Shown: positions 1-8,344, counted from the stretch's first letter. The stretch is 19,457 bases of DNA from Desulfobacterales bacterium (GCA_026992215.1 JALXAI010000284.1:1-19457), one strand, 5' to 3'. Notes: a model not told the origin generated them from the letters alone. Translations and numbers: made by a program.

Positions 1-2
1 AA

Positions 3-881
3 AAGCAGGCTCTCAAACTTGCCTTGTCCAACGGGAAAATCGGCATTTCGAAAGATACACGGGTCGCATGTGGCAAGAAACAAACCCCGATTTACAATCT
101 CCAGGAAAAAAATGGAAGGGTGTATTTTTTCTTCAAAAGGGATGGAAGGGTGGCGGGAATCACATCCATCGATTCCTCGAAAGCCTACCACGGCCTTAAA
201 GGCCACGGGAGACTAAAGTGCCAGGCGTGCCACAGCAGGTGGATACCCCAATGTTACGGGTGTCACTACGTGTACACAAAAAATCAGACTCAAAAAGATT
301 GGCTGTGGGGAAAGAGGAGCCGCGGGCGATGGAAGGAATACCGATATTTCATAAGGTTTGAAACTCCCACTCTGGGTGTCAATTTTGATAACTCGATAAT
401 GCCCTTTTCTCCGTGCCAGGTCCTCGTGAGGGAAAGAAAAGCGGAGGCGGATAAGCCTGTTTTAACCGGCATCAGGCACATGATCATGAGCGCCTTTGAT
501 CCGCACACCACGTCCAGAGAAAGCAGGGCCTGCCCGGATTGTCACGGCAACCCTAAAACCTTGGGGCTGGGCGAAGGAACTCTCACGCGAAAGGAAAACA
601 CGTGGTCTTTTAAGTCCGTTTTCGGTATCCGGGATACATATTATCTATTTGAACATCCTCTCGATTCTTTTGTCGGGCCGGATGGCAACGCGCATCAGGA
701 TGGGTACCGGCCCGGCTCAAGGCCTTTTTCAAAAAAAGAACTGGCGGCCATCCTTAAGGTCAGCAACTGCATAGTATGCCACAACACCTATGCCGACAAG
801 ATATATACCGATTTCGGAAAAAGCCTGGAACTGTTCGACCGGGATCAAACACCGTGTAGAGCAGATGGTAAAAACAATTAA
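3..881 (+). CDS. Multiheme c-type cytochrome, 3' part only
   Basis: The reading frame is open from the window edge, so the N-terminus, signal peptide and any upstream hemes are missing; a TTG at 24 is internal and not a credible start. About 292 residues are visible. Four CXXCH heme c attachment motifs can be read: CQACH, CYGCH (252-266), CPDCH and CIVCH. The protein is probably exported and used for electron transfer in the periplasm or at the cell surface, as is usual for such cytochromes; the partner is unknown. Its last ~200 residues align with the C-terminal part of the decaheme cytochrome that follows 22 bases downstream: both have a C-x-A-C-H-x-x-W segment, an LG(V/I)-x-x(D)N stretch and a (F/Y)-x-PHT-x-S...C-x-x-CHGN block. 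The pair look like tandem paralogs in one transcript. The heme motifs are seen; redox role is inferred. Confidence 0.85.
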   Translation, partial: KQALKLALSNGKIGISKDTRVACGKKQTPIYNLQEKNGRVYFFFKRDGRVAGITSIDSSKAYHGLKGHGRLKCQACHSRWIPQCYGCHYVYTKNQTQKDWLWGKRSRGRWKEYRYFIRFETPTLGVNFDNSIMPFSPCQVLVRERKAEADKPVLTGIRHMIMSAFDPHTTSRESRACPDCHGNPKTLGLGEGTLTRKENTWSFKSVFGIRDTYYLFEHPLDSFVGPDGNAHQDGYRPGSRPFSKKELAAILKVSNCIVCHNTYADKIYTDFGKSLELFDRDQTPCRADGKNN

Positions 882-903
882 TTTCGAGTGCAATGAGTTG
901 GTC

Positions 904-2571
904 ATGAAACGCAATGTTCTGATCATTGTAACCTTGCTCAGCCTGGTCTTGTCGACTCGCGCTTTTACAGGAACATCGGAAGGATTTTCGGACTACCTCG
1001 ATTGCCTGGGCTGTCACAACGGAATAGAAGGGGCGGGGAAAGGACACGGGTTTCTTTGCGGCAGGTGCCATCTTCCGAACTTTAAAGGACGAAAGCTTGC
1101 TCGCCACGAAGCGATAATCCGAAACCCTGCCAGCCCGAAATGGCAGCTGGTCGTTTGCGGAAGCTGTCACAGGAGTGAGGTCGAAAATGTTCGAAAGTCG
1201 TTACACGGCACACTGGCGGGAGTTGTAAACCAGACACGGTATCTGTGGGGAGCCCAGGATAGCGTTCGCCCGCCCATCTACAGTGCGAACGATGCACTGG
1301 AACAATTGCCTGACGGCACCCCCGATCTCCATTCACCGGCGGGACTGGTGGATGATTTGCTTAGAAGAAAGTGCCTGCGCTGCCATATTTCCAACCCGGG
1401 ATCCGGGGCCAGGGGGTTGTACAGGGCGACAGGATGTGCCTCGTGCCACTCTATCTACAACGACGACGGACTTTACACGGGAAACGACAGCACCATAAAC
1501 AAGTCAAAACACGGTTACCCGGAGAAGCACGGCCTGACAAAGAAAATACCGACAACGCAGTGCCTGCACTGCCACAACAGCAATCATGTGGGGACAGACT
1601 ACGCGGGTTTGTTCCAATCCGATTTTAACCTGACCTATCAGGAAGAGGTGGCAATCGGCAACGAACCGCTTTATGGAACAGCCACCATACGGTTGTCTCC
1701 TGATGTTCACTTCAAGGCGGGGCTCCAATGCATTGATTGTCACAAGAAAACTGACGTCATGGGTGATGGTACTGTTTCGGCCTCCATGGCCGATGCGGTT
1801 AAGGCATCATGCACCGAATGTCACCGGGGATTTTCCAGTTCGCAATTTGCCGTGCGCACCGTCTCACACCGGATCAAGCAGCATTCACATTTGCGATGCA
1901 GCGCATGTCATGCCGCGTGGTCATACCAGGATTACGGGCTCAGCGTTCTTCTCACCTTTGAAGCTGCGTATAAGAAATGGCAGTACCTTGCTTGCCAGGG
2001 CGATCCTTATCTTCTTGATCTTTTCAAAAGAGAACTGGGAAAACGATTTCCCAATCCGCCCCGTTCCCCTGATTTTATATCTGGCAAGAACAAACCGGGA
2101 ATGTGGTTGATGGCATGGAGATTAAGAAGATGGGAATATATGCCCCTGGGAATTGATAACAGGGGCAAGATATCAGTATTGAGGCCTCAATACCAGTACC
2201 TGGTGAGTGCGGTAGATGGCACCGGCAACGTTTTCCTTGACAGCGTTGTTCCCCGAAGAGGGGATTCCGGTACCATCGGGTGGGCATTTAATCCGTATTC
2301 TCCTCACACCATATCAGCGTCTGGAAGAAGCTGCGATTCCTGCCACGGAAACAGGGTGGCCGCGGGGTACGGTTTCCTGGTATTGCCGGATTCGGACACG
2401 TTTTTAACCGTGCCATCCAGGCCTGCTGACCCCCTGTCCAGGCTGTTCAAGAAGCAGGAAAAGGAAAAACTCCTTTTACCATCCCGGGAATACAAGAGGA
2501 TCATCCTGAAAAACATAAGTATTGATAAAAATTGCTTGAAGCGTACAAAAAGTACTGAAAAGTGTTTTTGA
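904..2571 (+). CDS. Secreted decaheme c-type cytochrome
   Basis: I place the start at the ATG at 904 because it gives a clean signal peptide (MKRN, then a run of about 15 hydrophobic residues ending near TRAFTG); starts further upstream (790, 865) put polar sequence before it. The ribosome binding site is weak, which fits translational coupling to the cytochrome ending at 881. The 555-residue product has ten CXXCH motifs, from about residue 34 to 477: CLGCH, CGRCH, CGSCH, CLRCH, CASCH, CLHCH, CIDCH, CTECH, CSACH and CDSCH. Many additional His residues could be distal heme ligands. The protein should fold in the periplasm or be surface exposed and carry electrons. It shares its C-terminal region with the preceding cytochrome, but where that protein has CYGCH this one has DYGLS (1930-1944), so one heme site has been lost or gained. 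Family and terminal acceptor are not recognised. Confidence 0.9.
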   Translation: MKRNVLIIVTLLSLVLSTRAFTGTSEGFSDYLDCLGCHNGIEGAGKGHGFLCGRCHLPNFKGRKLARHEAIIRNPASPKWQLVVCGSCHRSEVENVRKSLHGTLAGVVNQTRYLWGAQDSVRPPIYSANDALEQLPDGTPDLHSPAGLVDDLLRRKCLRCHISNPGSGARGLYRATGCASCHSIYNDDGLYTGNDSTINKSKHGYPEKHGLTKKIPTTQCLHCHNSNHVGTDYAGLFQSDFNLTYQEEVAIGNEPLYGTATIRLSPDVHFKAGLQCIDCHKKTDVMGDGTVSASMADAVKASCTECHRGFSSSQFAVRTVSHRIKQHSHLRCSACHAAWSYQDYGLSVLLTFEAAYKKWQYLACQGDPYLLDLFKRELGKRFPNPPRSPDFISGKNKPGMWLMAWRLRRWEYMPLGIDNRGKISVLRPQYQYLVSAVDGTGNVFLDSVVPRRGDSGTIGWAFNPYSPHTISASGRSCDSCHGNRVAAGYGFLVLPDSDTFLTVPSRPADPLSRLFKKQEKEKLLLPSREYKRIILKNISIDKNCLKRTKSTEKCF

Positions 2572-2707
2572 ACAATCCCTTGAGACGCACCTTCTAACGT
2601 CCCCGGAAGTGCTTTGCCCCCGGTTGGCTTAAGTGTTTCTCGGTTTCTGGCAATATGACTCTCGTACAAATATTTCACTTTGCGGAGTGCCAACCGTCCG
2701 GGTGTGA

Positions 2708-4714
2708 TTAGTATACATATTTAAGACCAACATAAATACTCCTGCCGGGCATCGGGTATCCTTTGACATAAGAATAATTTTTATCAAGCAGATTCTGAAC
2801 TTCACCTCTCAGGATAACATTCCCATATTTGCGGGTATCCAGGAGTTCTTTGCTTATGGTGAAATCAGCAACCGTAAATCCGCCTTTGTCAATTACCGGA
2901 GCTGTCCATGTGGGAGGACCAACATTTTCCCAATCGTCTATTTTTTGTCTTCCCGTATAAGAGAAGTTCAGGTTGGCAGAAAGTCCGTAAATACCTGAAA
3001 GCGTTATTCCGTAGGAAGCGTTAATGTCAGAGACATATTTAAGATCCTCGTCGGTTTCATGGTTTTCGTACTCTGGCAGGTATACAAAGCTTGCATATGG
3101 TTTTAACTCAAAATTCCATCCGAAAAGCTTTGCTATATCGCATGAAGCTTTTCCTTCTAATCCGTGAATGGTGGCACTTCCCATGTTTTCCCAGGTTTGT
3201 ATCCATCCAGGTTTTGAAACTGATTCGATTTTGTCGTCGAAATCTGTGTAAAAGTAAGTGAAGGACGATTCAAATGGTCCGTAAAAAATATCGATGCCCC
3301 CTTCATAAGTTCTGCTTGATTCTGGTGAGAGATCGGGATTCCCGAGGTAATGAGTTCCCCAGACCACGTAATCTGCGGCCATCTGATCTGCAGCAGGCAT
3401 TACGAATGCTTCTCCGTAGTTGAACCGCAATTTGATGAAATCCTTAATGATATATGACGCTCCAAAGCTGAGAGATACATTATCGTCGTTTTCGTCTCTT
3501 CCTCTGGGCTCGTCTACTTTCACATCGTAGTAGTCGTACCGGAATCCACCGGAAAGGACGAGTTTATCGTCAAGGAGTTTCAGCTTGGCGAGCAAGAATC
3601 CTGCCGGGTTATCGTATTCAGTTTCCTTTGGATTCCAGGTGGCATCAATGTCATAGCTTACCCAGTCGAATCCTGTGGTTAGCCAAAAGTGGTTCAGGTT
3701 TAGAGAAATTTGTGCCTGAGCACCTTCTTGGTCTGTCTTTCTAATGGAAGGAATGCCGTCGTCCCAGAAATCCGGGTTGCTCCCTGTCGGGTCAAACCAC
3801 CTGTCCTCATCTTTCCCGAAAAAATACCTTGCTTTCCAACTCAACAGCCCGTCCTTGATTGCGCCATTATAAATAAAGTCTACTGATCGATTATACTTAT
3901 CGGTGTGATCGTCTAAATCGTTTTCCTTGAAATAACCCGGACTTCCTACTCCAGTGGCATCGAAGTAGGAATAGATGACTCTTATGGAGTTCTCGGAAAG
4001 AAAATTAAAACCAAAGTTGAGACTAACGCTGTTTTCTTCATCAATCCCTGTATTGTGATACTTGTCCCCTTCGGCCGTGTCGTAGTCATCCATGGTGGAG
4101 CGTGTAAAGGCCCCGGAGAAGTCGAGTTTCTTATATGCCCCGTAAAATCCTGCGGTACCTTCCCTGTAGTCAAAACTCCCAAGCTTACCGTCCAGAAAAA
4201 TAGATGGTTTTCCTTCCCCTTTCTTGGTAATCACGTTAACGATACCGCCCATGGCTGCTGAACCATACTGAACCGCTGCAGGGCCTCTTATGATTTCAAT
4301 TCTTGCTATGTTTTTTGTTAGTATTTTTGCGACGTTTCCCGTCCCTGCTCTTCTTCCATTCAGAAGAATCAGAACATGGCTCTTGAGATCATTTCCATGT
4401 GTTTCGGTTCTGAATCCCCTGATTCCTACAGAGATGAGGGAGCCCGGGTACTTTTGAATATGGCCGATTCCTTTTTCGGCAAGGAGATCTCCCAAATTTA
4501 TTGCAGGGGACTGTCTTATTTCCTTTTCATCTATTATGGTGACATTAGCTGTTACGTATCGTTTTTCTTCCTTTACTCTGCTTGCCGTGACCACCATTTG
4601 GTCCAAGGAAAGAACACGGCCAGGCGATGTTTTGTCTTTTTCGTTTGCCAACCCGATCCCGGGAATCGTTATGAAAAAAGATGCCAGAATTATCGCTAAG
4701 AGAACTCTTTTCAT
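2708..4714 (-). CDS. btuB: TonB-dependent outer-membrane receptor, probable cobamide (B12) transporter
   Basis: This is a full-length 668-residue TonB-dependent receptor. It has a signal peptide of about 23 residues (MKRVLLAIIL...GLA), a TonB-box-like LDQMVVTAS near residues 37-45, a plug domain (about 50-165) with the typical (I)RG-F and E-I-(I/V)-RGPAA-x-x-YG(S)-AAMGG-IVN-(V)-I-T signatures, and a beta-barrel rich in alternating aromatic residues to the end (last residues YVGLKYVY). A strong ribosome binding site (AGGAGATG) lies before the ATG. TonB/ExbBD drive substrate uptake across the outer membrane in this family. The substrate is assigned by context: the cobalamin riboswitch at 5204-5391 lies upstream on the same strand, so transcription should fall when cobalamin is plentiful. 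Sequence alone does not exclude another chelate or corrinoid. A small ORF (4812-5063) sits between riboswitch and receptor. Confidence 0.85.
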   Translation of the reverse strand: MKRVLLAIILASFFITIPGIGLANEKDKTSPGRVLSLDQMVVTASRVKEEKRYVTANVTIIDEKEIRQSPAINLGDLLAEKGIGHIQKYPGSLISVGIRGFRTETHGNDLKSHVLILLNGRRAGTGNVAKILTKNIARIEIIRGPAAVQYGSAAMGGIVNVITKKGEGKPSIFLDGKLGSFDYREGTAGFYGAYKKLDFSGAFTRSTMDDYDTAEGDKYHNTGIDEENSVSLNFGFNFLSENSIRVIYSYFDATGVGSPGYFKENDLDDHTDKYNRSVDFIYNGAIKDGLLSWKARYFFGKDEDRWFDPTGSNPDFWDDGIPSIRKTDQEGAQAQISLNLNHFWLTTGFDWVSYDIDATWNPKETEYDNPAGFLLAKLKLLDDKLVLSGGFRYDYYDVKVDEPRGRDENDDNVSLSFGASYIIKDFIKLRFNYGEAFVMPAADQMAADYVVWGTHYLGNPDLSPESSRTYEGGIDIFYGPFESSFTYFYTDFDDKIESVSKPGWIQTWENMGSATIHGLEGKASCDIAKLFGWNFELKPYASFVYLPEYENHETDEDLKYVSDINASYGITLSGIYGLSANLNFSYTGRQKIDDWENVGPPTWTAPVIDKGGFTVADFTISKELLDTRKYGNVILRGEVQNLLDKNYSYVKGYPMPGRSIYVGLKYVY

Positions 4715-4811
4715 GTTTCATCTCCTTTTCTTAAAGAACTCTGCTGGGATCTTTGCTATGTCAAATGTTCGAGGTCGGTTTTGATCATGCTCTAGTACCC
4801 GGCAATGCCAG

Positions 4812-5063
4812 TCAGCCGGTTAGTCCTGGGGATGTTTCCCGTGAACTGGAGATTCGAGCTCTCGTCGACTCCAGCTGTAATGCACACAGGCCCTTTACTG
4901 TGACCCCAAGCCGCGTGTCAACCACGCCCGATTCGCCGGCTGCAGGGCTAATAATCGCTGTTTTGTTTGCCCTGGTGGTGAGGTTTTTGATTGTCCATTC
5001 AGGACCAGGATCCTTTACTGAATCCCGATTGCTAACTACCCACATAATGACTTCAGTTTTCAT
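4812..5063 (-). CDS. Small ORF between cobalamin riboswitch and TonB receptor, unknown
   Basis: An 83-codon ORF starts (MKTEVIMWVVSN) seven bases after an excellent ribosome binding site (GGAGGG) and just after the riboswitch terminator, so it would be the first translated frame of this transcript. I recognise no domain; there is no signal peptide or membrane helix and the composition is ordinary. The second half (about 4750-4900) reads plausibly in more than one frame, so it may be a fragment of a dispersed repeat rather than a coding sequence. It could also act as a leader peptide coupled to the receptor, although 97 bases separate it from the receptor start. Coding status is uncertain. Confidence 0.35.
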   Translation of the reverse strand: MKTEVIMWVVSNRDSVKDPGPEWTIKNLTTRANKTAIISPAAGESGVVDTRLGVTVKGLCALQLESTRARISSSRETSPGLTG

Positions 5064-5101
5064 AGGCGACCCTCCTCGCTTTCGTCTAATATATTGTTAT
5101 T

Positions 5102-5148
5102 ATTAAATAAAAAATCCCCTAACCAGACAAATAGCGGTCAGGGGATTT
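5102..5148 (-). terminator. Rho-independent terminator of the cobalamin riboswitch
   Basis: On the minus strand a 9-bp stem AAATCCCCT/AGGGGATTT extends by three more pairs after one mismatch, closes a loop of about 11 bases and is followed by TTTTTTATTT. It lies about 55 bases downstream of the riboswitch and before the first ORF, so premature termination when cobalamin binds is the likely mode of control. Confidence 0.85.
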
Positions 5149-5203
5149 CCCTTTTTATCCTCTGCTCCTACGGCACACCTCGCTCCCCGAAAGTGAATGC
5201 CTT

Positions 5204-5391
5204 ATGTTCAGGCAGGTCTTCTGACTTTCCCGCCCTTTCAGCGGCCTTCCCATCCGAGTTATTCTCAAGACAGTGGCACACGCGGCTGAAAGGGTTCCCT
5301 TCTTGAACAATGAAGGGCGGGATCACAGCGGCGGGCCCATCCCCGATTCTCACGGGGTTCCCTTTTAAGCTCAAAATGAGCACCTGAACAT
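5204..5391 (-). ncRNA. Cobalamin riboswitch
   Basis: Read on the minus strand, the element has a 9-bp closing stem P1 (ATGTTCAGG at 5391-5383 with CCTGAACAT at 5212-5204), then the conserved core GGGAACCCCGTGAGAATC, GGGCCCGCCGCTGTGA, GCCACTG, GGGAAGGC and the 3' B12 box AAGTCAGAAGACCTGCC. All landmarks of the AdoCbl-type riboswitch are present in order. It precedes a terminator and the TonB-dependent receptor gene, which is a standard arrangement for B12-repressed uptake genes. Confidence 0.96.
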
Positions 5392-5396
5392 CCTGC

Positions 5397-5424
5397 ATTT
5401 TAGAAAAGAGAAAAGGAAAGTCAA
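5397..5424 (-). promoter_or_regulatory. Sigma-70 promoter of the riboswitch-btuB transcript
   Basis: On the minus strand, TTGACT (5424-5419), a 16-base spacer, then TAAAAT (5402-5397). The expected start, about seven bases downstream, falls at 5390-5391, exactly where riboswitch stem P1 begins, which supports both calls. Confidence 0.75.
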
Positions 5425-6465
5425 GAAATAATTGTTTTCTGGATGTAAGTGAACTCTGCTAGCGCTATTGTTGCATGCAAAAGTTCTCCGGGTGGCTGAT
5501 TTGTTCCTTCTGGCTTTATCTCGTAAATGGCAACTGGAAAACGGCCCACTTTAAGCATCTTCCTCTTTTCCGGTAACTTATTGCTATTTCCTCTCCTGCG
5601 TTGACGGAGGCCAATATAGGGTGGGTCAATTTTCAATGGCCGAAATCCCCTTTGCGTGGATCAGTTTTAGATTGCCGTATCTTACCTATTACGCTGCCCT
5701 TACCGGTACTTTGTAGCCTATTTCCCTGGTATCCCGGGCATTTTTCCACCAGCAGGGTGTCGAATCACCAAAATGCTCGCCTGAAAAGCTCTCCATGCGG
5801 GCCCTCTGTAGCCTTAAGTTCACTTCATACATGTAGCCACCAGGACAGCCGAGCCGTGAACAAAATTTTCTCGCAAATTCTGGTTGTGTCTTCGCTGGTT
5901 ATAATTTTACTTCTTTCCCATTTGAGGCGTTTATCTTGAAAGATGCAAAGATAGCGGGTACAATTTACCTCGATGCCGGTGGCCGGATGGGAAGTAACGA
6001 GGAACATCGGCATGGCTCCACACGAAAATTCCACTACCCCGGTTTTTAAAGCAGAAGGTTCATGGTAACCGGGAAGGTTGAAATGCTTCGTTGGGCCTTT
6101 CTTCCGCCACGAGTTTCTTTTCCGCCGTATAGAAAGTAAAGGTTCTGTTTTAATAACCTGCCTGGAGGAACCAGGCCAATAGATAATACGACGCATAGAA
6201 AGATACACCACCTGCTACGGTCATTTTCAAGCAGAAAGAAAATTTATTTCGGGAAAAGATGTTACGCCTTGGCCAGGTCTGCAGTTGTCCGTGGTGGGAG
6301 CAAATCAAAGGAAGCCTCTTTAACAGCCATTACGCTTGAATGCAGGGAGATTTGAGTGTGTCCGTAGTACGAGCTGTTTTAAATTTCACGGGGTTCCCGA
6401 ATCCACCTTCATGAAGTTCCTTTCGGGGACCCCGAATGCAATCTTCCGGGTAGTTTTCGCTGCTG
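5425..6465. other. About 1 kb without a recognisable gene
   Basis: Open frames exist on both strands (for example minus 6211-5825 and minus 5636-5421; an ATG-less plus frame about 5835-6047), but none has a recognisable domain, a good ribosome binding site or sensible amino-acid composition. The stretch may be decayed coding sequence. The only clear structure is the hairpin at 6390-6434. Confidence 0.5.
6390..6434. repeat. Inverted repeat / hairpin downstream of the 209-aa GYF_2-RDD gene
   Basis: CGGGGTTCCCGAA (6390-6402) pairs with TTCGGGGACCCCG (6422-6434), 13 bp with one mismatch, and the loop holds a further palindrome, CTTCATGAAG. It lies about 30 bases past the stop of the minus-strand gene ending at 6466, so it could end that transcript, but there is no T-run, so it is not a standard rho-independent terminator. 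Confidence 0.45.
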
Positions 6466-7095
6466 TCAGGAAAGGCTGATCACCACAGTTTTCGAAGCGA
6501 TATTATGGAGCATTCTTCTTCTTTTGTCGATAAAAAACCAGATCCATCCGATAATACCCGCGATAGAAAGAACAAGATACCATAAGAAGACAGGGGCAAT
6601 GGGTGGCGGTTGCATGGTGTCCTCGTTCAAAAGTTGCAGTTTCATAGCTTTGTATCCCACGGTTTGGCCGCCTCCCCGATCTGACATAAAGAATAAATAA
6701 TAGGGTATCGCCACCAGGAATCCACCGAGTAACGGTAGGAAGTGGCTTACAATCATACTGGGAATGAAAAGAATGGCAGCGTCTATCAAGCCTGCGATAA
6801 AGCGGGGAACAAAGTCTGCGTATTTGATTCCCTGTTGTTGATATGGCGCGTAAGCCTGCTGGCCCGGAGTGGGTTGCGGCCCTGCATCCGGTTGAGGTGG
6901 TGTGTATGAAGTTCCCTGGAGTTCAGGAAAGGCAGCCATTAGTTCTGCCACTTCTTTCACTTTGGCCCATTGTTGCATACCCTGTTTCCAGGCAAGAGTT
7001 TCCGGGGTTATCTTCCCGCCTGCTATGTAAGAACGGATCTGCTCCTGATTGAGTGGGCCTACGTTTTGTCCGTCGATGTGAAAATAATAATCCAT
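6466..7095 (-). CDS. GYF_2 (DUF4339)-RDD family membrane protein
   Basis: A 209-residue protein. Residues 1-55 form a GYF_2/DUF4339 domain (MDYYFHIDGQNVGPL, then a G-K-I-T-P-E-T-L-x-W-x-x-GM-x-x-W core). A Pro/Gln-rich linker (about 60-85) follows, and then an RDD domain with membrane helices: the conserved Arg and Asp are in FVPRFIAGLIDA, with further hydrophobic helices around 125-145 and 165-190. The N-terminal domain is cytoplasmic and likely binds a peptide or partner; RDD proteins are small membrane proteins, some of them linked to ion transport. The cellular role is unknown. The start has a strong ribosome binding site (GGGGAG, six bases away). It is a paralog of the gene at 7457-8167 but has its own promoter (7157-7186), so the two need not be co-transcribed. 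Confidence 0.85.
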   Translation of the reverse strand: MDYYFHIDGQNVGPLNQEQIRSYIAGGKITPETLAWKQGMQQWAKVKEVAELMAAFPELQGTSYTPPQPDAGPQPTPGQQAYAPYQQQGIKYADFVPRFIAGLIDAAILFIPSMIVSHFLPLLGGFLVAIPYYLFFMSDRGGGQTVGYKAMKLQLLNEDTMQPPPIAPVFLWYLVLSIAGIIGWIWFFIDKRRRMLHNIASKTVVISLS

Positions 7096-7456
7096 CGTTT
7101 CTCCCCTTTCATCTTCCCGGTTTATTCATGCTGGCATATCGGTGCATCCCAGTACGCATATACATTGCGAGTAGTTATCTTGTCAACGAAAACCTCGCGG
7201 CAAGAATAACACCAGGAAGCATTCAGGAGGAGGGAGCATCCTTTTCCATTATGATATCGGAGTTTCGGGAGGATAGGATAAGCAAAGCGGCAGAGTTTTC
7301 GGGTAAGGACTTGTAGATGGGGATAGTGTTTATTATGGCCGTATTTCCAGGGAATCGGAATATTTCGTATTCAGCCGTTCGAAAGGAGATACCAGGGCAC
7401 ACCGACGGTCAGGGGAGCATGAGTTACCGAATAAAAAGTATTATAGGCAGCGGGTG
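7096..7456. other. Intergenic stretch between the two GYF_2-RDD genes
   Basis: This 361-base gap holds the promoter of the 209-aa gene (7157-7186, minus). The remainder (7190-7456) has no convincing gene, repeat or terminator that I can see; short plus-strand open frames here look like chance. Confidence 0.5.
7157..7186 (-). promoter_or_regulatory. Sigma-70 promoter for the 209-aa GYF_2-RDD gene
   Basis: On the minus strand TTGACA (7186-7181), an 18-base spacer and TATATG (7162-7157). It lies 60-90 bases upstream of the ATG at 7095. Confidence 0.6.
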
Positions 7457-8167
7457 CTACTTATTTACAACCAGGCATCCTGCCATTATGTCGTGAAGTC
7501 CCTGTTTTTTCCCGGTGAATCCTATCATGATAAAGCCGATACAGAAAATTGCGGCTGATATCATTTTTCCGAAATGCCTGCCCGTGGCTTTTCCGAATCC
7601 TATTCTGCGTCCGCTCATGTCGGTTACTTTTATGCCCAGGGCCATCTTACCAAGGGTTCCCTGGGTTTGTGAGGATTCCATTAGCGCGAAGTAAAGCCAG
7701 GCAAGCAATATGCCTATAATGTTGCCCACTCCCCTGAACAGTGCGGGATCCTTGGCTCCTGCAACTGCCAGTGAAATCCCAAGGCCAAATCCTATGAGAC
7801 CGCCTGCAACGGTGGTTACTATGGCATCCAGAAATGCCGCGGCAAGCCTTTTCCAGAAGCCCGCGTAACTTTCATGGAAACTACCTCGCTCCTGGGTGGC
7901 GGACACTCGATGGTAGTGCGCATGAGACTGTGGGTGTGATTCGACCCGTGGAGTCACCACAGGCTGTGGAGATGGACCGCGGGCAACGCCAGGCCTGAAA
8001 AAAGAATTAAGCAGTTCAGGGATGTTTTTTGCCCTGGCCCACTGTTTCATCCCCGGTTTCCAGACCAGGGTCTCCTCCTTGATTTTACCCTGGGAAACCA
8101 GTCTCCGGATTTGTTCCCTCTCCAGGGGTCCCACGTTTTGGCCATTGATATGGAAATAATACTTCAT
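7457..8167 (-). CDS. GYF_2 (DUF4339)-RDD family membrane protein
   Basis: A 236-residue paralog of the 209-aa protein with the same order of domains. The GYF_2 domain is at residues 1-57 (MKYYFHINGQNVGPLEREQI, GM-KQW). A linker of about 40 residues rich in Pro, His and Ser follows, and then a full RDD domain from about 98: Arg and Asp in FWKRLAAAFLDA, a central hydrophobic Gly-rich helix, then GTLGKMALGIKVTD and QGLHDIMAGCLVV near the end, all typical of RDD. It should sit in the inner membrane with the GYF_2 domain in the cytoplasm. The start is preceded by AGGAGAGG. Transcription is likely from 8232-8259. The two genes share architecture but their linkers and RDD parts differ strongly, so this is an old duplication. 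Function is not known. Confidence 0.85.
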   Translation of the reverse strand: MKYYFHINGQNVGPLEREQIRRLVSQGKIKEETLVWKPGMKQWARAKNIPELLNSFFRPGVARGPSPQPVVTPRVESHPQSHAHYHRVSATQERGSFHESYAGFWKRLAAAFLDAIVTTVAGGLIGFGLGISLAVAGAKDPALFRGVGNIIGILLAWLYFALMESSQTQGTLGKMALGIKVTDMSGRRIGFGKATGRHFGKMISAAIFCIGFIMIGFTGKKQGLHDIMAGCLVVNK

Positions 8168-8231
8168 CCTTCGCTTTCCTCTCCTTATCCGGTGTTTTCA
8201 AACTTGTGGTATCCTGTGCTTGTCGACAAAT

Positions 8232-8259
8232 TGTATAAATTATGGGCATACTTTGTCAA
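8232..8259 (-). promoter_or_regulatory. Sigma-70 promoter for the 236-aa GYF_2-RDD gene
   Basis: On the minus strand TTGACA (8259-8254), a 16-base spacer and TATACA (8237-8232), close to consensus. A 16-bp palindrome (8263-8278) lies directly upstream of the -35. Confidence 0.7.
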
Positions 8260-8262
8260 AAA

Positions 8263-8278
8263 AACCGGAATTCCGGTT
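8263..8278. promoter_or_regulatory. Perfect 16-bp palindrome AACCGGAATTCCGGTT, candidate operator
   Basis: It sits in the AT-rich region between the divergent GYF_2-RDD gene and the first PHA synthase gene, four bases upstream of the minus-strand -35 box. A shorter palindrome with the same GGAATTCC core occurs 80 bp away (8345-8356). Either could be a protein-binding site; the regulator is unknown. Confidence 0.4.
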
Positions 8279-8344
8279 GATATGTAAAACTTTATCATAT
8301 AAATTTATGACCCTATAATAATATTGCTCTAGTATATTATGAGA

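Noticed and set aside
24..881. TTG at 24 as start of the first cytochrome
   Set aside because: The frame is open to the window edge, no ribosome binding site or signal peptide is present, and homology to the next cytochrome implies missing upstream sequence.
760..1170. 136-codon minus-strand ORF across the cytochrome junction
   Set aside because: It lies antisense to sequence with clear CXXCH-coding frames and has no recognisable domain.
5825..6211. 128-codon minus-strand ORF as a gene or transposase fragment
   Set aside because: Composition is unusual (many Arg, Trp, Cys), there is no ribosome binding site and no domain I recognise; treated as chance or decayed sequence.
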